Positions 11,261 through 21,477 of a stretch of 64,000 nt of DNA are shown here, in pieces. The translations under genes and the position numbers were made by a program. The stretch comes from Bubalus kerabau (Eukaryota > Chordata > Mammalia > Artiodactyla > Bovidae): contig NC_073637.1 in assembly GCF_029407905.1 (NCBI RefSeq), forward strand, positions 46,128,501 to 46,192,500, read 5' to 3'. The first letter of the stretch is position 1. The number at the start of each line of letters is the position of its first letter. The notes under the pieces were generated by a model that worked only from the letters and a program-made list of their open reading frames with translations, had not been told where the DNA came from and ran no database searches.

Positions 11261-11523
11261 GTTCAGTTCAGTTCAGTCACTCAGTCGTGTCTGACTCTTT
11301 GCAACCCCATGAACTGCAGCACGCCAGGCCTCCCTGTCCATCACCAACTCCCGGAGTTCACTGAGACTCATGTCCATCGAGTCAGTGATGCCATCCAGCC
11401 ATCTCATCCTCTGTTGTCCCCTTCTCCTGCTGCCCCCAATCCCTCCCAGCATCAGAGTCTTTTCCAATGAGTCAACTCTTTGCATGAGGTGGCCAAAGTA
11501 CTGAAGTTTAAGCTTGAGCATCA
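11261..11523 (-). mobile_element. BovB LINE 3' end
   Basis: Reverse-oriented 3' end. It starts with the (gttca)n-type tail and runs to the aagtttaagcttgagcatca region; 5'-truncated. The minus-strand 83-codon frame is the BovB ORF2 C-terminus (motif FGHLMQRVDSLEKTLMLGG). Confidence 0.95.
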
Positions 11524-11712
11524 TTTATTGACTACTAATTATGAGGTGAACACGGTTTTGGGGGTTGCATGTTGTCTCCCATGTATCTGTACTATTTCCC
11601 AAATATAGATGGAAGATATTATAATGATAAGATAAAAACCCACGTAAAAGTATTAGTGAATTACTAGTAATTATTGATATCTCTCTTGCATTTCCCACAA
11701 TTAACGGAACCT
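11524..11712. other. No recognised gene or repeat
   Basis: Short AT-rich unique spacer between two insertions. Confidence 0.5.
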
Positions 11713-11724
11713 AACAGTACATGT

Positions 11725-12000
11725 GGGAGAAGGCAATGGCACCCCACTCCAGTACTCTTGTCTGGAAAATCCCATGGATGGAGGAGCCTGGTAGGCTGCA
11801 GTCCATGGGGTCGCTAAGAGTCAGACACGACTAAGCGACTTCACTTTTACTTCTCACTTTCCTGCATTGGAAAAGGAAATGGCAACCCACTCCAGTGTTC
11901 TTGCCTGGAGAATCCCAGGGACGGAGGAGCCTGGTGGGCTGCCGTCTATGGGGTCACACAGAGTTGGACACAACTGGAGTGACTTAGCAGCAGCAGCAGC
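11725..12000 (+). mobile_element. Bov-A2 SINE (dimeric)
   Basis: Two Bov-A monomers joined by the cttcacttttacttctcact linker, ending in a (cag)n tail. A perfect 12-base duplication, aacagtacatgt, lies at 11713-11724 and 12001-12012, indicating a relatively young insertion. Confidence 0.96.
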
Positions 12001-12012
12001 AACAGTACATGT

Positions 12013-13537
12013 AAGTATTCATGAAGCCGCCTGGTTCTAAAGTATGGCCTTCGGCATCACAAATCACTCTTTACCAAGTGGGTCGGCACTAGTTCACAGT
12101 TTGGCTCTCATTCAAGTGGTCCAACTCATTGTCAGCCAGGGTTCTCCTGAGATGGGAACCTCCCACTGCTTCTCTGTAACTGAGTTCATGTCTCTGATTA
12201 AGAAAACCTGGGTTCAGAACCAACTGTGTGCTGAGATTAATTGCTCAATACTAATACATTCAACATAGACGATTGTATTACATAACACGTACCAGCTACT
12301 TTGCAGTATTTCCTTAGGCATAATAAGCTTTTACCAGTAAAAACTAAATCAACGTTAATCTGCAAAGCTGTCATTTTATGTCCACTGCGAAGAAAAAAAA
12401 GAAGAAGAAAAAAACAGAGTGAGATAAAAGTAAACCGTATCAAGGAAGTGGGCCCAAACAGTTGTCCACCCAGTTCTCTCTATCCCCTTCGGGCAATCTG
12501 ATTCATATAAACTGAGGTTCCAAAGTATATTTTATTTAACTGCTGAGAGCAAGAGCTTGGTAGGCAGTTTTGAGCTAAGCTGTTTATTGTACTGACCTGA
12601 TCTGCTTTTGGGGAAAACTGAAAAGTGATCTTCTAAAGTTAGCATTTCCAAGCTGGTCTACTTATTTTACGTGCTCTATTTCCTTTCAATTGCATCAAGA
12701 GGAAACAGGTAGGAAAGATGAAAAGTCACCCATGCAAACAAGAGCAAAATAGTCAAGTTTCAAAGCTGCCTGGTAGACAGTAGCTAGCAATACCCTCTCA
12801 TATTTCCAAGCAAACACAGGCAAAGCCACATTTTTTCCTACCTCTGTAAACAATCTGTGTTGAAACAAGGCATCCACAATGCCTTCTCCCCGGTCTCTAA
12901 AAGCTGGCCGTTGTTACGTGTTTAATCACACATCTGAATCCTGAAGAGTAAAGAAGCCAGCTAGGTAGGGACTGTTTGATTTACACCTCTTGGCTGGAGA
13001 TGTGAGTGTCAAGCCGACCTGCCCTGTGCTCTGCAGTCAGACGGGGAGCCCCCGGGCAGAGGGCAAGTCAGCCAAAGCTGCCCCTGTCCCCGTGAAGGGT
13101 GGTAGGGAGTATGCAGCACACACCAGTTGCGTTCATGAGGAAACCATCTTCCTGCCCACCCAGCACTATATTTAGAGCCATCTCTTGGCATGCAAACTTA
13201 TATTTCTGGGCTTTCTGCCACTCAGACGGGGGGAAAAAAAGGACCAGAAAAACTGGTTTGGTTCCAATGCTGAACCCAAACAGTAAACGTTGAAACATGG
13301 CCTTCCCTGTGGCTCTATGTCCGTGTCAAACATCACTCCTTCTTCAAAAGCAATGCGCACTGGATGTGGCTCTGAAGAATGCTTTTTTTTCATGACCCTA
13401 ATGAGGAAACTGTGTACTACTCTAAAGGAAGCAGTGAAGCAAATTTCTATGGAAAGGACAGATGATGTTGAACTTTTTAATGTAGTATCATCCAGGCTGG
13501 GGTTGTCAACTTCCCCAAAGATGTGTTAGCCCCTGAA
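12013..13537. other. Repeat-free block, candidate regulatory DNA
   Basis: About 1.5 kb without a recognised transposon. From 12540 on it contains forkhead-type (ctgtttattg, tgtaaacaat) and MEF2-type (ctatatttag, 13166-13175) motifs. The 12990-13400 part is GC-richer with several CpGs and overlapping short frames on both strands, none recognisable. Possible enhancer; inference only. Confidence 0.35.
13166..13175. promoter_or_regulatory. MEF2-type consensus motif
   Basis: ctatatttag fits the published MEF2 consensus CTA(A/T)4TAG exactly. A single 10-base match can occur by chance. Confidence 0.3.
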
Positions 13538-13544
13538 CAAAAGT

Positions 13545-13745
13545 AAAAAAGTGTTGATCACCCAGTCATGTCTGACTCTTTGTGACCCCATGGAACTGCA
13601 GCCTACCAGGCTCCTCCGTCCATGGAGTTCTCCAGGCAAGAATACTGGAGTGGGTTGCCAATCCCTTCTCCAGGGGATCTTCCCGACCCAGGGATTGAAC
13701 CTGGGTCTCCCACACTGCAGGCAGATTCTTTACCATATGAGCCAC
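13545..13745 (-). mobile_element. Bov-tA SINE
   Basis: Reverse-oriented: tail (cagtcatgtctgactctttg), Bov-A body, tRNA-like head ending accatatgagccac. A short direct repeat, caaaagt, at 13538-13544 and 13746-13752 may be the target-site duplication. Confidence 0.92.
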
Positions 13746-13752
13746 CAAAAGT

Positions 13753-14492
13753 CACTTCCCAAAGCTAGCTCCAAAGTGGATGTAAAAAGAACACGCAATG
13801 CTAAATTGCTTGGCCTCTCTAAGCCTTTAGTGAAGACCCAACAAGAAACACTCCCGATCATTCTGCCGTTTGGCCACAAGAACATCTGGCATTTGGGAAC
13901 ATCTGAGTTCTTCACCAGGAAGAGAAGTGACACAGGAAGAGACCTTGATATACACCCACCCTGAGCCAGTAGCTACAAGTCTTACAAACACCAGTTCCAA
14001 ACCATGGAGGGCCTGGCCATATGAAAAATGAGCAAGGCAAATAGCTCTCTTTACCCTAAGGGCCCTTCCCAACTTTTCTCTCCCAGCGTGTTTTTTTCTT
14101 ACAGTCATATTCACTGAGTTAATTTCAGTAAGTCTTTTTGCTCAGTATCCTGCCATAGCACTCACTGCCTAGAGATATAGTAGTGGGACAGCCCTTTCAT
14201 CCATAAACATAGCGTCGAGCAGCACAGCCATTCAGTGGTTTGGGTATTTCCTCCTCATCAGCACATGTCATCAGCTCTAATGACTTTAATAACTATATTA
14301 AAGGAAAGAATAAAAATATCAAGAGTTCTGCAGTCATTCCCCCATCCTAAAACTAATAACATGACAAAAAAGTAAAACATAAAAAAGCCCTCCACAAAAT
14401 TTCTTGAAAACAGTAAATGATATGAATGCACAATAGAGTCACTGGACGTGAAGTATGAACACTTCTGAAAGTTACAGCTCTATATAAAACCT
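13753..14492. other. No recognised gene or repeat
   Basis: Unique-looking sequence. Frames on both strands overlap the SINE boundary and are not credible genes. Confidence 0.45.
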
Positions 14493-14498
14493 CTAAAT

Positions 14499-14690
14499 GC
14501 CGGTGGCTCAGTCACAGAGAATCCGCCTGCAATGCAGAAGACGTGGGTTCAATCTCTAGGTAAGGAAGATCATTTGGTGAAGAAAATGGCAACCCACTCT
14601 AGTATTCTTGCCTGAGAAATCCCAGGGACGGAGGAGCCTGGTCAGCTACAGTCCACGGGGGTTGCAAAAGAGTCAGACACAATTTAGCAA
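14499..14690 (+). mobile_element. Bov-tA SINE
   Basis: Sense Bov-tA: ggtggctcagtcacagagaa, tgcaatgcagaagacgtggg, body, tail (gagtcagacacaatttagc). The 6-base direct repeat ctaaat at 14493-14498 and 14691-14696 is a possible short duplication. Confidence 0.88.
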
Positions 14691-14779
14691 CTAAATACCA
14701 CCACCAGTAAATGGACAAGTGCAAAGGAAGCTGACTAGCTGTCAAACAAAAAAACACTCTCAGTGTTTTTGGGACTTTG

Positions 14780-15070
14780 GGACCATTCACAAGGCCTCCT
14801 TCTTCTAGGCCCAGGTGGAATTCAAGGGCTGCTCCCCTGAAGTTGGGCACAGCCACACAATTTGCATGAGTGAGAGGAATGTGAGTAGAGGTGACTGGTG
14901 TTGCCTTTCTAATACTGGTGTTCACATCTCTGCTCTCTTCTGGGCCAGATGCACCTGAGTCCTAGATGGATATGAAGCATAAGCCGGAAATAAACCTTTG
15001 CTGTTTGAATCCGATGAGATATGGGGGTTGCTTGTTACCATAGCAAACCAGGCCTAACTGATCAATACAG
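14780..15070 (+). mobile_element. Ancient LTR-like repeat, 3' part
   Basis: Ends with a recognisable old mammalian motif set: ggaaataaacctttgctgtt, then gggggttgcttgttaccat, then cctaactgatcaatacag. The family is not assigned; the sequence at 43990-44490 may be related. Confidence 0.4.
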
Positions 15071-15202
15071 TACATTAGTAAAGAATGAATAATAATTAGC
15101 AGAAGATAATTGTGTCACAGGTCCTTGTACTGAAAAGGCACCCAAGTCAATCCTTCCAGGGGCCCCCCTTCCCACCACAGCTTAGTATTTGTAGCCAGTC
15201 AA
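15071..15202. other. No recognised gene or repeat
   Basis: Short spacer before a BovB insertion. Confidence 0.5.
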
Positions 15203-15210
15203 TTTCTAAG

Positions 15211-15570
15211 AACTGTGGTATTGGAGAAGACTCTTGGGAGTCCCTTGGACAGCAAAGAGATCCAGCCAGTCCATCCTAAAGGAAATCAATCTTAAATATT
15301 CATTGGAAGGACTGATGCTGAAGCTGAAACTCCAATACTTTGGCCACCTGATGCAAAGAACTGACTCATTTGAAAAGACCCTGATGCTGGGAATGATTGA
15401 AGGTGGAAGGAGAAGGGGAATACAAAGGATGAGATGGTTGGATGGCATCACCAACTCAATGAACATGAGCTTGAGTAAGCTCCAGGAGCTGGTGATGGAG
15501 AGGGAAGCCTGGTGTGCTGCAGTCTATGGGGTCGCAAAGAGTCGAACATGACTGAGAGACTGAACTGAAC
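15211..15570 (+). mobile_element. BovB LINE, 5'-truncated
   Basis: Sense BovB 3' end from actgtggtattggagaagac to the gactgaactgaac tail. An 8-base duplication, ttctaaga, at 15203-15210 and 15571-15578. The 105-codon frame at 15234-15551 is the ORF2 C-terminal end. Confidence 0.95.
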
Positions 15571-15578
15571 TTCTAAGA

Positions 15579-16414
15579 TATCTCTTAGCAGCTCTATTGA
15601 AACCCAAAGCAGATAAAATGTTCAAGAAAAAACAAAACAGAAAGGGTCCAGCTAAGAAAACAGACATGACTGGAGAGAAACGAAGTGATTCCCAGAATCT
15701 CTAAATCGAATGCTCTCAATCCTATGCAGGCCAGGCCCCAAAGATTCAATAGCTTCACTTGGTTTCAGTTAGAATCCAGGCATCTGTACTGCTTCTCAGT
15801 CTCCCTCTGTGGTTTCAGCATGCAGCCCAGCTTAAGAACCATGGCTTCACATAGCTGGGCTCTGTTATTTTCCAAAACTCAGTCCTGAGACATTAAATAT
15901 TATAGGAAAAAAAAAAAATGCCCCAACAACAGTGCCCTTAACTGGCATGTTCATGTTACAAGAAATGAGCGTTTTCAACTACTGAGATTGTCAGTTTTCC
16001 CCTGGTCCAGCAGTAGAACATGTTCTCAATCCATGGTTAGTGGGTCATTTTGTACTCTTAGCATCCATCCTTGGAGTAGCTCTAATAGTAGCTCTAAAGA
16101 GGCAGTAGCTCTAATACTAACACCGTAGTATGTGACGTTCAACAGTCAGGGAGTCAGCTGTCCTATAGAACTCTGAACACAAGTTCAGTATGGATTCAAG
16201 ATCAGGGCAAGAAGTCAGCTGGGCTAAGGGACACTACAGATGCATGGGATATGTCAGCAGAGAAAGTGTAGCTGAGGACCTGGAGTATCATCAGAGCCCC
16301 TCAAAGAACACATTTAGCTACAACAGAAAACTAAGTCTTCTGGAGACCAGGAGAGACTATTCAAGAAAACTGTATCATTTCTCTTCCCCCTAAGAGCATC
16401 CAGAGCCTCCCCAT
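15579..16414. other. Unique sequence with a small local repeat
   Basis: No gene recognised. Three copies of agtagctctaa occur at 16075, 16087 and 16104. Confidence 0.5.
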
Positions 16415-16540
16415 GAGGAGGTATTATTCTCATTTCCATTTTAGAGACTAGGCAATTGAGACTACAAGTTTAAGTGACCTGCCCACCATCACATGGCCAT
16501 GAACATCACTGAGGAGTAAAGAGAACACAGGGGTTCACAA
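16415..16540 (-). mobile_element. MIR SINE fragment
   Basis: Reverse MIR core: ctcatttccattttagagac, then aagtgacctgcccaccatca. Diverged. Confidence 0.65.
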
Positions 16541-16640
16541 TCAGCCCCATGATGTGGAGGAAAGCTGAGAGACAGGCGGCTTACAACAATTCTCTATTGC
16601 TCTTCCCATTGTCACAATACCTATTTCCTAGGAACTTGGT

Positions 16641-16912
16641 GGAGAAGGCAATGGCAACCCACTCTAGTACTCTTGCCTGGAAAATTCCATGGACAGAGGA
16701 GCCTGGTAGGCTGCAGTCCATGGGGTCCCTAAGAGTCGGACATGACTGAGCGACTTCACTTTCACTTTTCACTTTCATGCATTGGAGAAGGAAATGGCAA
16801 CCTACTCCAGTATTCTTGCCTGGAGAATCCCAGGGACGGGGGAGCCTGGTGGGCTTCCGTCTATGGGGTCGCACCGAGTCGGACACGACTGAAGCGACTT
16901 AGCAGCAGCAGC
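16641..16912 (+). mobile_element. Bov-A2 SINE (dimeric)
   Basis: Full dimer from ggagaaggcaatggcaaccc to the (agc)n tail. A perfect 11-base duplication, aggaacttggt, at 16630-16640 and 16913-16923. Confidence 0.96.
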
Positions 16913-17089
16913 AGGAACTTGGTATAATTGAAACAGCATGCCCTCATGGTAGACCCGTATGCAGAATTTTGACAAAGACATCCCTGAATAATTATTTCTG
17001 TTCAAATGTATTTATTTTAAATTGAAATTTTGATAAAGTGTGGCATCAGTATATATAATTCACTCCCCTGCTTAAGGGCAAACATCATT

Positions 17090-17250
17090 TACTCAACCAT
17101 CCATGAAGATTTTAGAACCTTCTGAGTGTTTCTTACTGTATATATAAGGGAGCAGGAAAGACACAATCACCACCCCCTCAGAGCTTATAGTCTGGCTAGA
17201 CACACAGACAATTAAATAGCAAGAAAATTGTGCTAAGGGGTACGAAGGGA
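17090..17250 (-). mobile_element. L2 LINE 3' fragment
   Basis: Reverse L2 end: ccccctcagagcttatagtc, ctagacacacagacaatta, then gtgctaaggggtacgaaggg. Diverged. Confidence 0.55.
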
Positions 17251-17280
17251 CAAGTATTATGAAGTCTTTCAAGGTGTCCA

Positions 17281-17477
17281 TGGCTTCCCTAGTAGCTCAG
17301 GTGGTAAAGCATCTGCCTGCAATGCAGGAGACCCAGGTTCGATACCTGGGTCAGGAAGACCCCCTGGAGAAGGAAATGGCAACCCACTCCAGTATTCTTG
17401 CCTAGAGAATTCCATGGACAGAGGAGCCTGGCGGGCTATAGTCCATGGAGTCGCAAAGAGTTGGACATGACTGAGTA
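17281..17477 (+). mobile_element. Bov-tA SINE
   Basis: Well-preserved sense Bov-tA: ggcttccctagtagctcagg, B box ggttcgatacc, body, tail (gttggacatgactgagtaa). It runs into a (CA)n tract, as SINE tails often seed microsatellites. Confidence 0.94.
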
Positions 17478-17508
17478 ACACACACACACACACACACTCA
17501 CACACACG
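17478..17508 (+). repeat. (CA)n microsatellite
   Basis: CA dinucleotides with one CT interruption, directly on the tail of the preceding Bov-tA. Confidence 0.9.
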
Positions 17509-18134
17509 GAGACAAAGAATGGCCAGCTGTCCTTCCAAACATTTGAAGTGCACTGGGCTTTGCTTCCTATACACGCAGCCAATTTAACACATACCCTCTG
17601 TGTCCAGGCTTGGTGCTTCTCCGGTGCTGTGTCATAGCTCTGCCTTTAAAGCAACTGGTATCCATACCACGTTGCTTCAAATAGCTCTTCACTGTCATTG
17701 GAAGCGTTGCCGGCTTCGTGCATAAAGGCCTTCTTCCTTTGGTTTACTGTGAAGCAATTGCTCAGCCAGTCACCAAGTTATCAGTTATCACAGGAGCAGG
17801 CAACCGAGTGGAGCTGCATTAAAAGCTGGCTTTCAACCTGCTGAGTTACTAAGCGTAATTTGGGCCTTTATTCTACCTTCGTTTAAGACAAGACATGTGG
17901 GAAGCTCGCTTCCCACCAAAAGCCCTTTGTCAACTGTTACACTTACTAAGCTTTTTGGACAGAGTCATAGCTCTGAGACACACATTTTGCCAATATTCCA
18001 CTCCTTATCTGCAAAAATCAACACCGGCTTTGTAGATCTGTTCTGCAACTCAATTTCAGACATTAAAAAAGAAAACAATGTACAATGATTTGCTTTCAGA
18101 ATTTCCAAGATGACCATAACTGCTAATGACAATG
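17509..18134. other. Repeat-free block, candidate regulatory DNA
   Basis: No transposon recognised. It includes a tandem GATA-type pair (gttatcagttatcac near 17780) and a homeodomain-type gcgtaattt. No convincing exon. Function is inference. Confidence 0.3.
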
Positions 18135-18260
18135 AAATAGCTAATATTTATTAGGCTCTTACTATTTAAAAAGTACCATTTGCTAGGTGTTTTATGCATG
18201 CCATCTCAATTTAAACTTTATAAAAACCATATCAGATCAGCACTAGGACAATACATAAAT
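18135..18260 (-). mobile_element. MIR SINE 3' part
   Basis: Reverse MIR: tagctaatatttattaggct, tttgctaggtgttttatgca, then ctcaatttaaactttataaa. It may be the same element as the MIR at 18695-18885, split by the L1 insertion between them. Confidence 0.65.
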
Positions 18261-18332
18261 TCTAAAGCACACATTTTCCTCACATTCTATGTTAGTAAAT
18301 AAGGTACATCTTGGAATAAATCAAGTTATATC

Positions 18333-18627
18333 ACAGTGTAAGACTCACAGATAGAGAAGAGACTTGTGGATGCCAAGGAGGAGGAGAGTAGGAGACAGAT
18401 GTATTGGGACTTTGGGGTTAACAGATGCAAACTATTATATATAGAATGGATAAACACCATGATCCTACTGTATAGCACAGGGAGCTACATTCAATATCCT
18501 AGGATTAAACCATAATGGAAAAGAATATAAAAAGGAATGTATCTACCTCTCTGTCTATAACTGAGTCACTTTGCTGTACAGCAGAAATGAACACATTATA
18601 AATCTACAATACTTTAATTTAAAAAAG
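18333..18627 (+). mobile_element. Artiodactyl L1 3' end
   Basis: Sense L1 3' end: gacttgtggatgccaaggag, actattatatatagaatgga, ccatgatcctactgtatagc, cactttgctgtacagcagaa, ending with an A-rich tail. Short, 5'-truncated. Confidence 0.85.
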
Positions 18628-18694
18628 TGATAGCTAGTTTAATTGGTAGCCATTGTTCTCTGTGAATTACATATCAAATAATGGTGTATTTTAA

Positions 18695-18885
18695 AATCCA
18701 GGGTGCCTCAGATGAAAAAGATTATGGCGTTATTAGCTCCATTTCACAGATGAAGAAACTGAGGCTCTGAAAATTTTGAGTATCTGGCCCAACGTCACAC
18801 AGAAAATAAATGGCAGAACAAGGATGTGATCCCAGGTTTTTCTAGCTCCAAAGTTAGTGCTCTGGACTGGTACACTGTGCTGCTT
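18695..18885 (-). mobile_element. MIR SINE
   Basis: Reverse MIR core, well kept: ctccatttcacagatgaaga, aactgaggctctga, then cccaacgtcacacagaaaat, then the head region to ttagtgctctggac. Confidence 0.8.
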
Positions 18886-18894
18886 CCCACCACA

Positions 18895-18985
18895 TGGAGA
18901 TACAGCCTTTAATAAACATTCATTCATTAAGCTCCTAGCATCTGATATGAGTTAGTCACCAAGTTGGGAATGCTGTGGGTACAGG
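18895..18985 (-). mobile_element. L2 LINE 3' fragment
   Basis: Reverse L2 end: aaacattcattcattaagct, then gggaatgctgtgggtacagg. Short and diverged. Confidence 0.5.
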
Positions 18986-19141
18986 GTAAGACACCTCTTC
19001 ATAGCACTATTTAAGGACTGTGGGTATCTGAACAATGGATTAGAATGTTAAGCTTCATACACTTTTGATGGACTCCAGCGTTAACACCTGGAGCTGCTTT
19101 TTCATTAGCTAAATACCTTACTTCTAGCCTTACACTGGGTG

Positions 19142-19411
19142 CTGCTGCTGCTGCTAAGTCGCTTCAGTCGTGTCTGACTCTGTGCGACCCCATGGACAGC
19201 AGCCCACCAGGCTCCCCCATCCCTGGGATTCTCCAGGCAAGAACACTGGAGTGGGTTGCCATTTCCTCCTCCAATACGTGGAAGTGAAAAGTGAGAGTCT
19301 CTCAGTCATGTCTGACTCTTAGCGACCCCATGGACTGCAGCCTACTAGGCTCCTCCATCCATGGGATTTTCCAGGCAAGAGTACTGGAGTGGGGTGCCAT
19401 TGCCTTCTCCG
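19142..19411 (-). mobile_element. Bov-A2 SINE (dimeric)
   Basis: Reverse-oriented dimer starting with the (ctg)n tail complement and ending gccattgccttctcc. An 11-base duplication, tacactgggtg, at 19131-19141 and 19412-19422. Confidence 0.96.
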
Positions 19412-19499
19412 TACACTGGGTGAATACTGTGTAAATCAACATTTTAGTATGATAGACAGAGGCTGAGTTGACTGTCAGTGGTATTTCCCTGCTACTATT

Positions 19500-19565
19500 C
19501 ACACCCTGTGTAACATTCTCCCCATGAGTGTGGCCAGGACCTGTGACTTACTTGTGACCGATTGT
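19500..19565 (+). mobile_element. MaLR (MLT1-type) LTR, left part
   Basis: tgtgtaacattctccccatg, then gtggccaggacctgtgactt is the left section of an MLT1-type LTR; its continuation (cagaatatggcaaaagtgat) appears at 21014 after the BovB insertion. Confidence 0.7.
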
Positions 19566-21010
19566 CATTGTTCGGTTGCCCAGTCAAGTCCGATTCTTTG
19601 CGATCCCAAAGATCTAGAATGATCTTTGCAGCACGCTAGGCCTCTCTGTCCCTCACCATCTCCTGAAGTCTGCCCAAGTTCATGTCTATTGCATCGGTGA
19701 TGCCATCCAGCCATCTCATCCTCTGACACCCTCTTCTCCTTCTGCCCTCAATCTTTCCCAGCATCAGGGACTTTCTCAATGAGTCAGCAGTATACATCAG
19801 ATGACCAAAATACTGGCTTTTGAGCATCAGCGTTAGTCCTTCCAACAAGTAGTCAGGGTTGATTTCCCTTAAGATTGACTGGTTTGATCTTGCTGTCTAA
19901 GAGACTCTCAGGAGTCTTCTCCAGCACCATAGTTTGAAGCCATCAATTGTTCATTGCCCCACCTTCTTTACAGTCCAGCTCTCACAGCCATACGTGACCA
20001 CTGGGAAGACCATAGCCTTGAGTATACAGACTTTTATTGGCAGAGTAATGTTTCTGCTTTTCAACACACTGTCTAGGTTTGTCATAGCTTTCCTGCCAAG
20101 AAGCAAACATCTTCAGCTTTCATGGCTGCACTCACCATCCACAGTGATTTTAGAGCCCAAGAAGAGGAACTCTGTCACTACTTCCACCTTTTCACCTTCT
20201 ATTTGCCATGAAATAATAGGGTCAGATGCCATGATCTTAGTTTTTTTTAATATTCAGTTTTAAGCCAGCTCTTCCACTCTCCTCCTTCACCCTCCTCAAG
20301 AGGCTCTTTAGTTCCTCTTCACTTTCTGCCATTAGAGTGGTATCATCCACACAGCTGAGATAGTTGATGGTTCTCCTGCCTCTATTGATTCCAGCTTGTA
20401 ACTCATCCAGCCTGGCATTTCGCATGATGTGCTCAGCATTCAGTTTAGACAAATAGGGTGACAGCAGACAGCCCTGTCATATTCCTTCCCAATCTTGAAC
20501 CAATCAGTTGTTTCATACAGGATTCTGACTGTTGCTTCTCGACCTGCATACAGGTTTCTTAGGAAACAGGTAAGATATGGTCTGCTATTCCCATCTCATT
20601 AAGAGTTCTTCCCAGTTTATTATGATCCACACAGTCAAAGGCCTTAGCATAATTGATGAAACAGAGGTAGATGTTTTTCTGGAATTTCCCAGCTTTCTCC
20701 ATGATCCAGCGAATGTTGGCAATTTGATCTCTGGTTCCTCTTCCTTTTCTAAACCCAGCTTGGACATCTAGAAGTTCTTGGTCCACACAATGCTGAAGCC
20801 TAGCATGCAAGATTTTAAGCATGACCTTACTAGCATGGGAAATGAGTGCAGTTGTCTGATGGCTAGCACATTCTTTAGTACTACCCTTCTTGGGAATTGG
20901 GATAAGGATTGAACTTTTCCAGTCCTATGGCCACTACTGAGCCTTCCAGATTTGCTGACACATTGAATACAACACCTTGATGACATCATCCTTTAGGATC
21001 TTGAATAGTT
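19566..21010 (-). mobile_element. BovB LINE, about 1.4 kb, nested in an LTR
   Basis: Reverse-oriented BovB. It holds the ORF2 C-terminal region and part of the reverse transcriptase: minus-strand frames at 20559-20822 (AGFRKGRGTRDQIANIRW; AKAFDCVDH) and 20237-20452 (DDTTLMAESEEELKSLL). The catalytic box reads CVDD instead of YADD. Stops and frameshifts break the frame. It lies inside an MLT1-type LTR, so it is younger than that LTR. Confidence 0.93.
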
Positions 21011-21477
21011 CTGTGGCAACAGAATATGGCAAAAGTGATGGGCTGTCACTTTTGTGATTAGGCTACATGACTGTGAATTCTATCTCACTAGCAGACTCTC
21101 CATCTTACTGCCTTTGGTAAGATGCCTTACTCCATCTTAGCAACTTTGCAAGTTGCTGTGTTGCGGAGACCCACATGGCAAGAAGTTGAGAGCTCTCTCT
21201 AGACAACAGTCAGCTAGGAACTGAGACCCACAACCCAGCAATCTTCAAGGAAGTGAATCCTGCAGACACCCACACAGATGAGCTTGAGAGAAGATTCCCT
21301 CCCCAACTAAGCCTCTAGATGAGACCTCAGCCCTGGCTGACAACTTAAATGCAGAGAGACTGATGAAACAGACTTGGAGCTAGGCTGTGCCCAGATTCCC
21401 AACCCATAGAAACTATGAAATAAAAAATGTGTTATTTTGCACTGCCAAATCAGCCATAATTTGTTATGCAGTAATAG
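21011..21477 (+). mobile_element. MaLR (MLT1-type) LTR, right part
   Basis: Continues from the left part at 19500: caacagaatatggcaaaagt, gatgggctgtcacttttgtg, later aacccatagaaactatgaaa, taaaaaatg, and the end taatttgttatgcagtaatag. Non-coding solo LTR. Confidence 0.75.

Noticed and set aside
12000..12000. (CAG)n/(CTG)n triplet runs as expansion-type repeats or coding polyglutamine
   Set aside because: They are the normal short tails of Bov-A2 SINEs (also at 16905, 19142, 33073, 39755, 62710).
11018..12000. Regularly recurring similar sequences as a CRISPR-like or tandem array
   Set aside because: Spacing and orientation are irregular and the units are dispersed SINE/LINE copies with individual target-site duplications in eukaryotic DNA.
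13009..13393. Overlapping short frames on both strands as an exon cluster
   Set aside because: No consistent frame, no recognisable protein and no splice pattern I can defend; kept only as a possible regulatory island.
17281..17360. tRNA gene from the A/B-box-like sequence
   Set aside because: It is the tRNA-derived head of a Bov-tA SINE; no cloverleaf with an acceptor stem and 3' end follows. The same applies to all Bov-tA heads.
20237..20822. Reverse-transcriptase-like frames as a domesticated gene or retron
   Set aside because: They are broken pieces of one BovB copy with stops and a substituted catalytic box.
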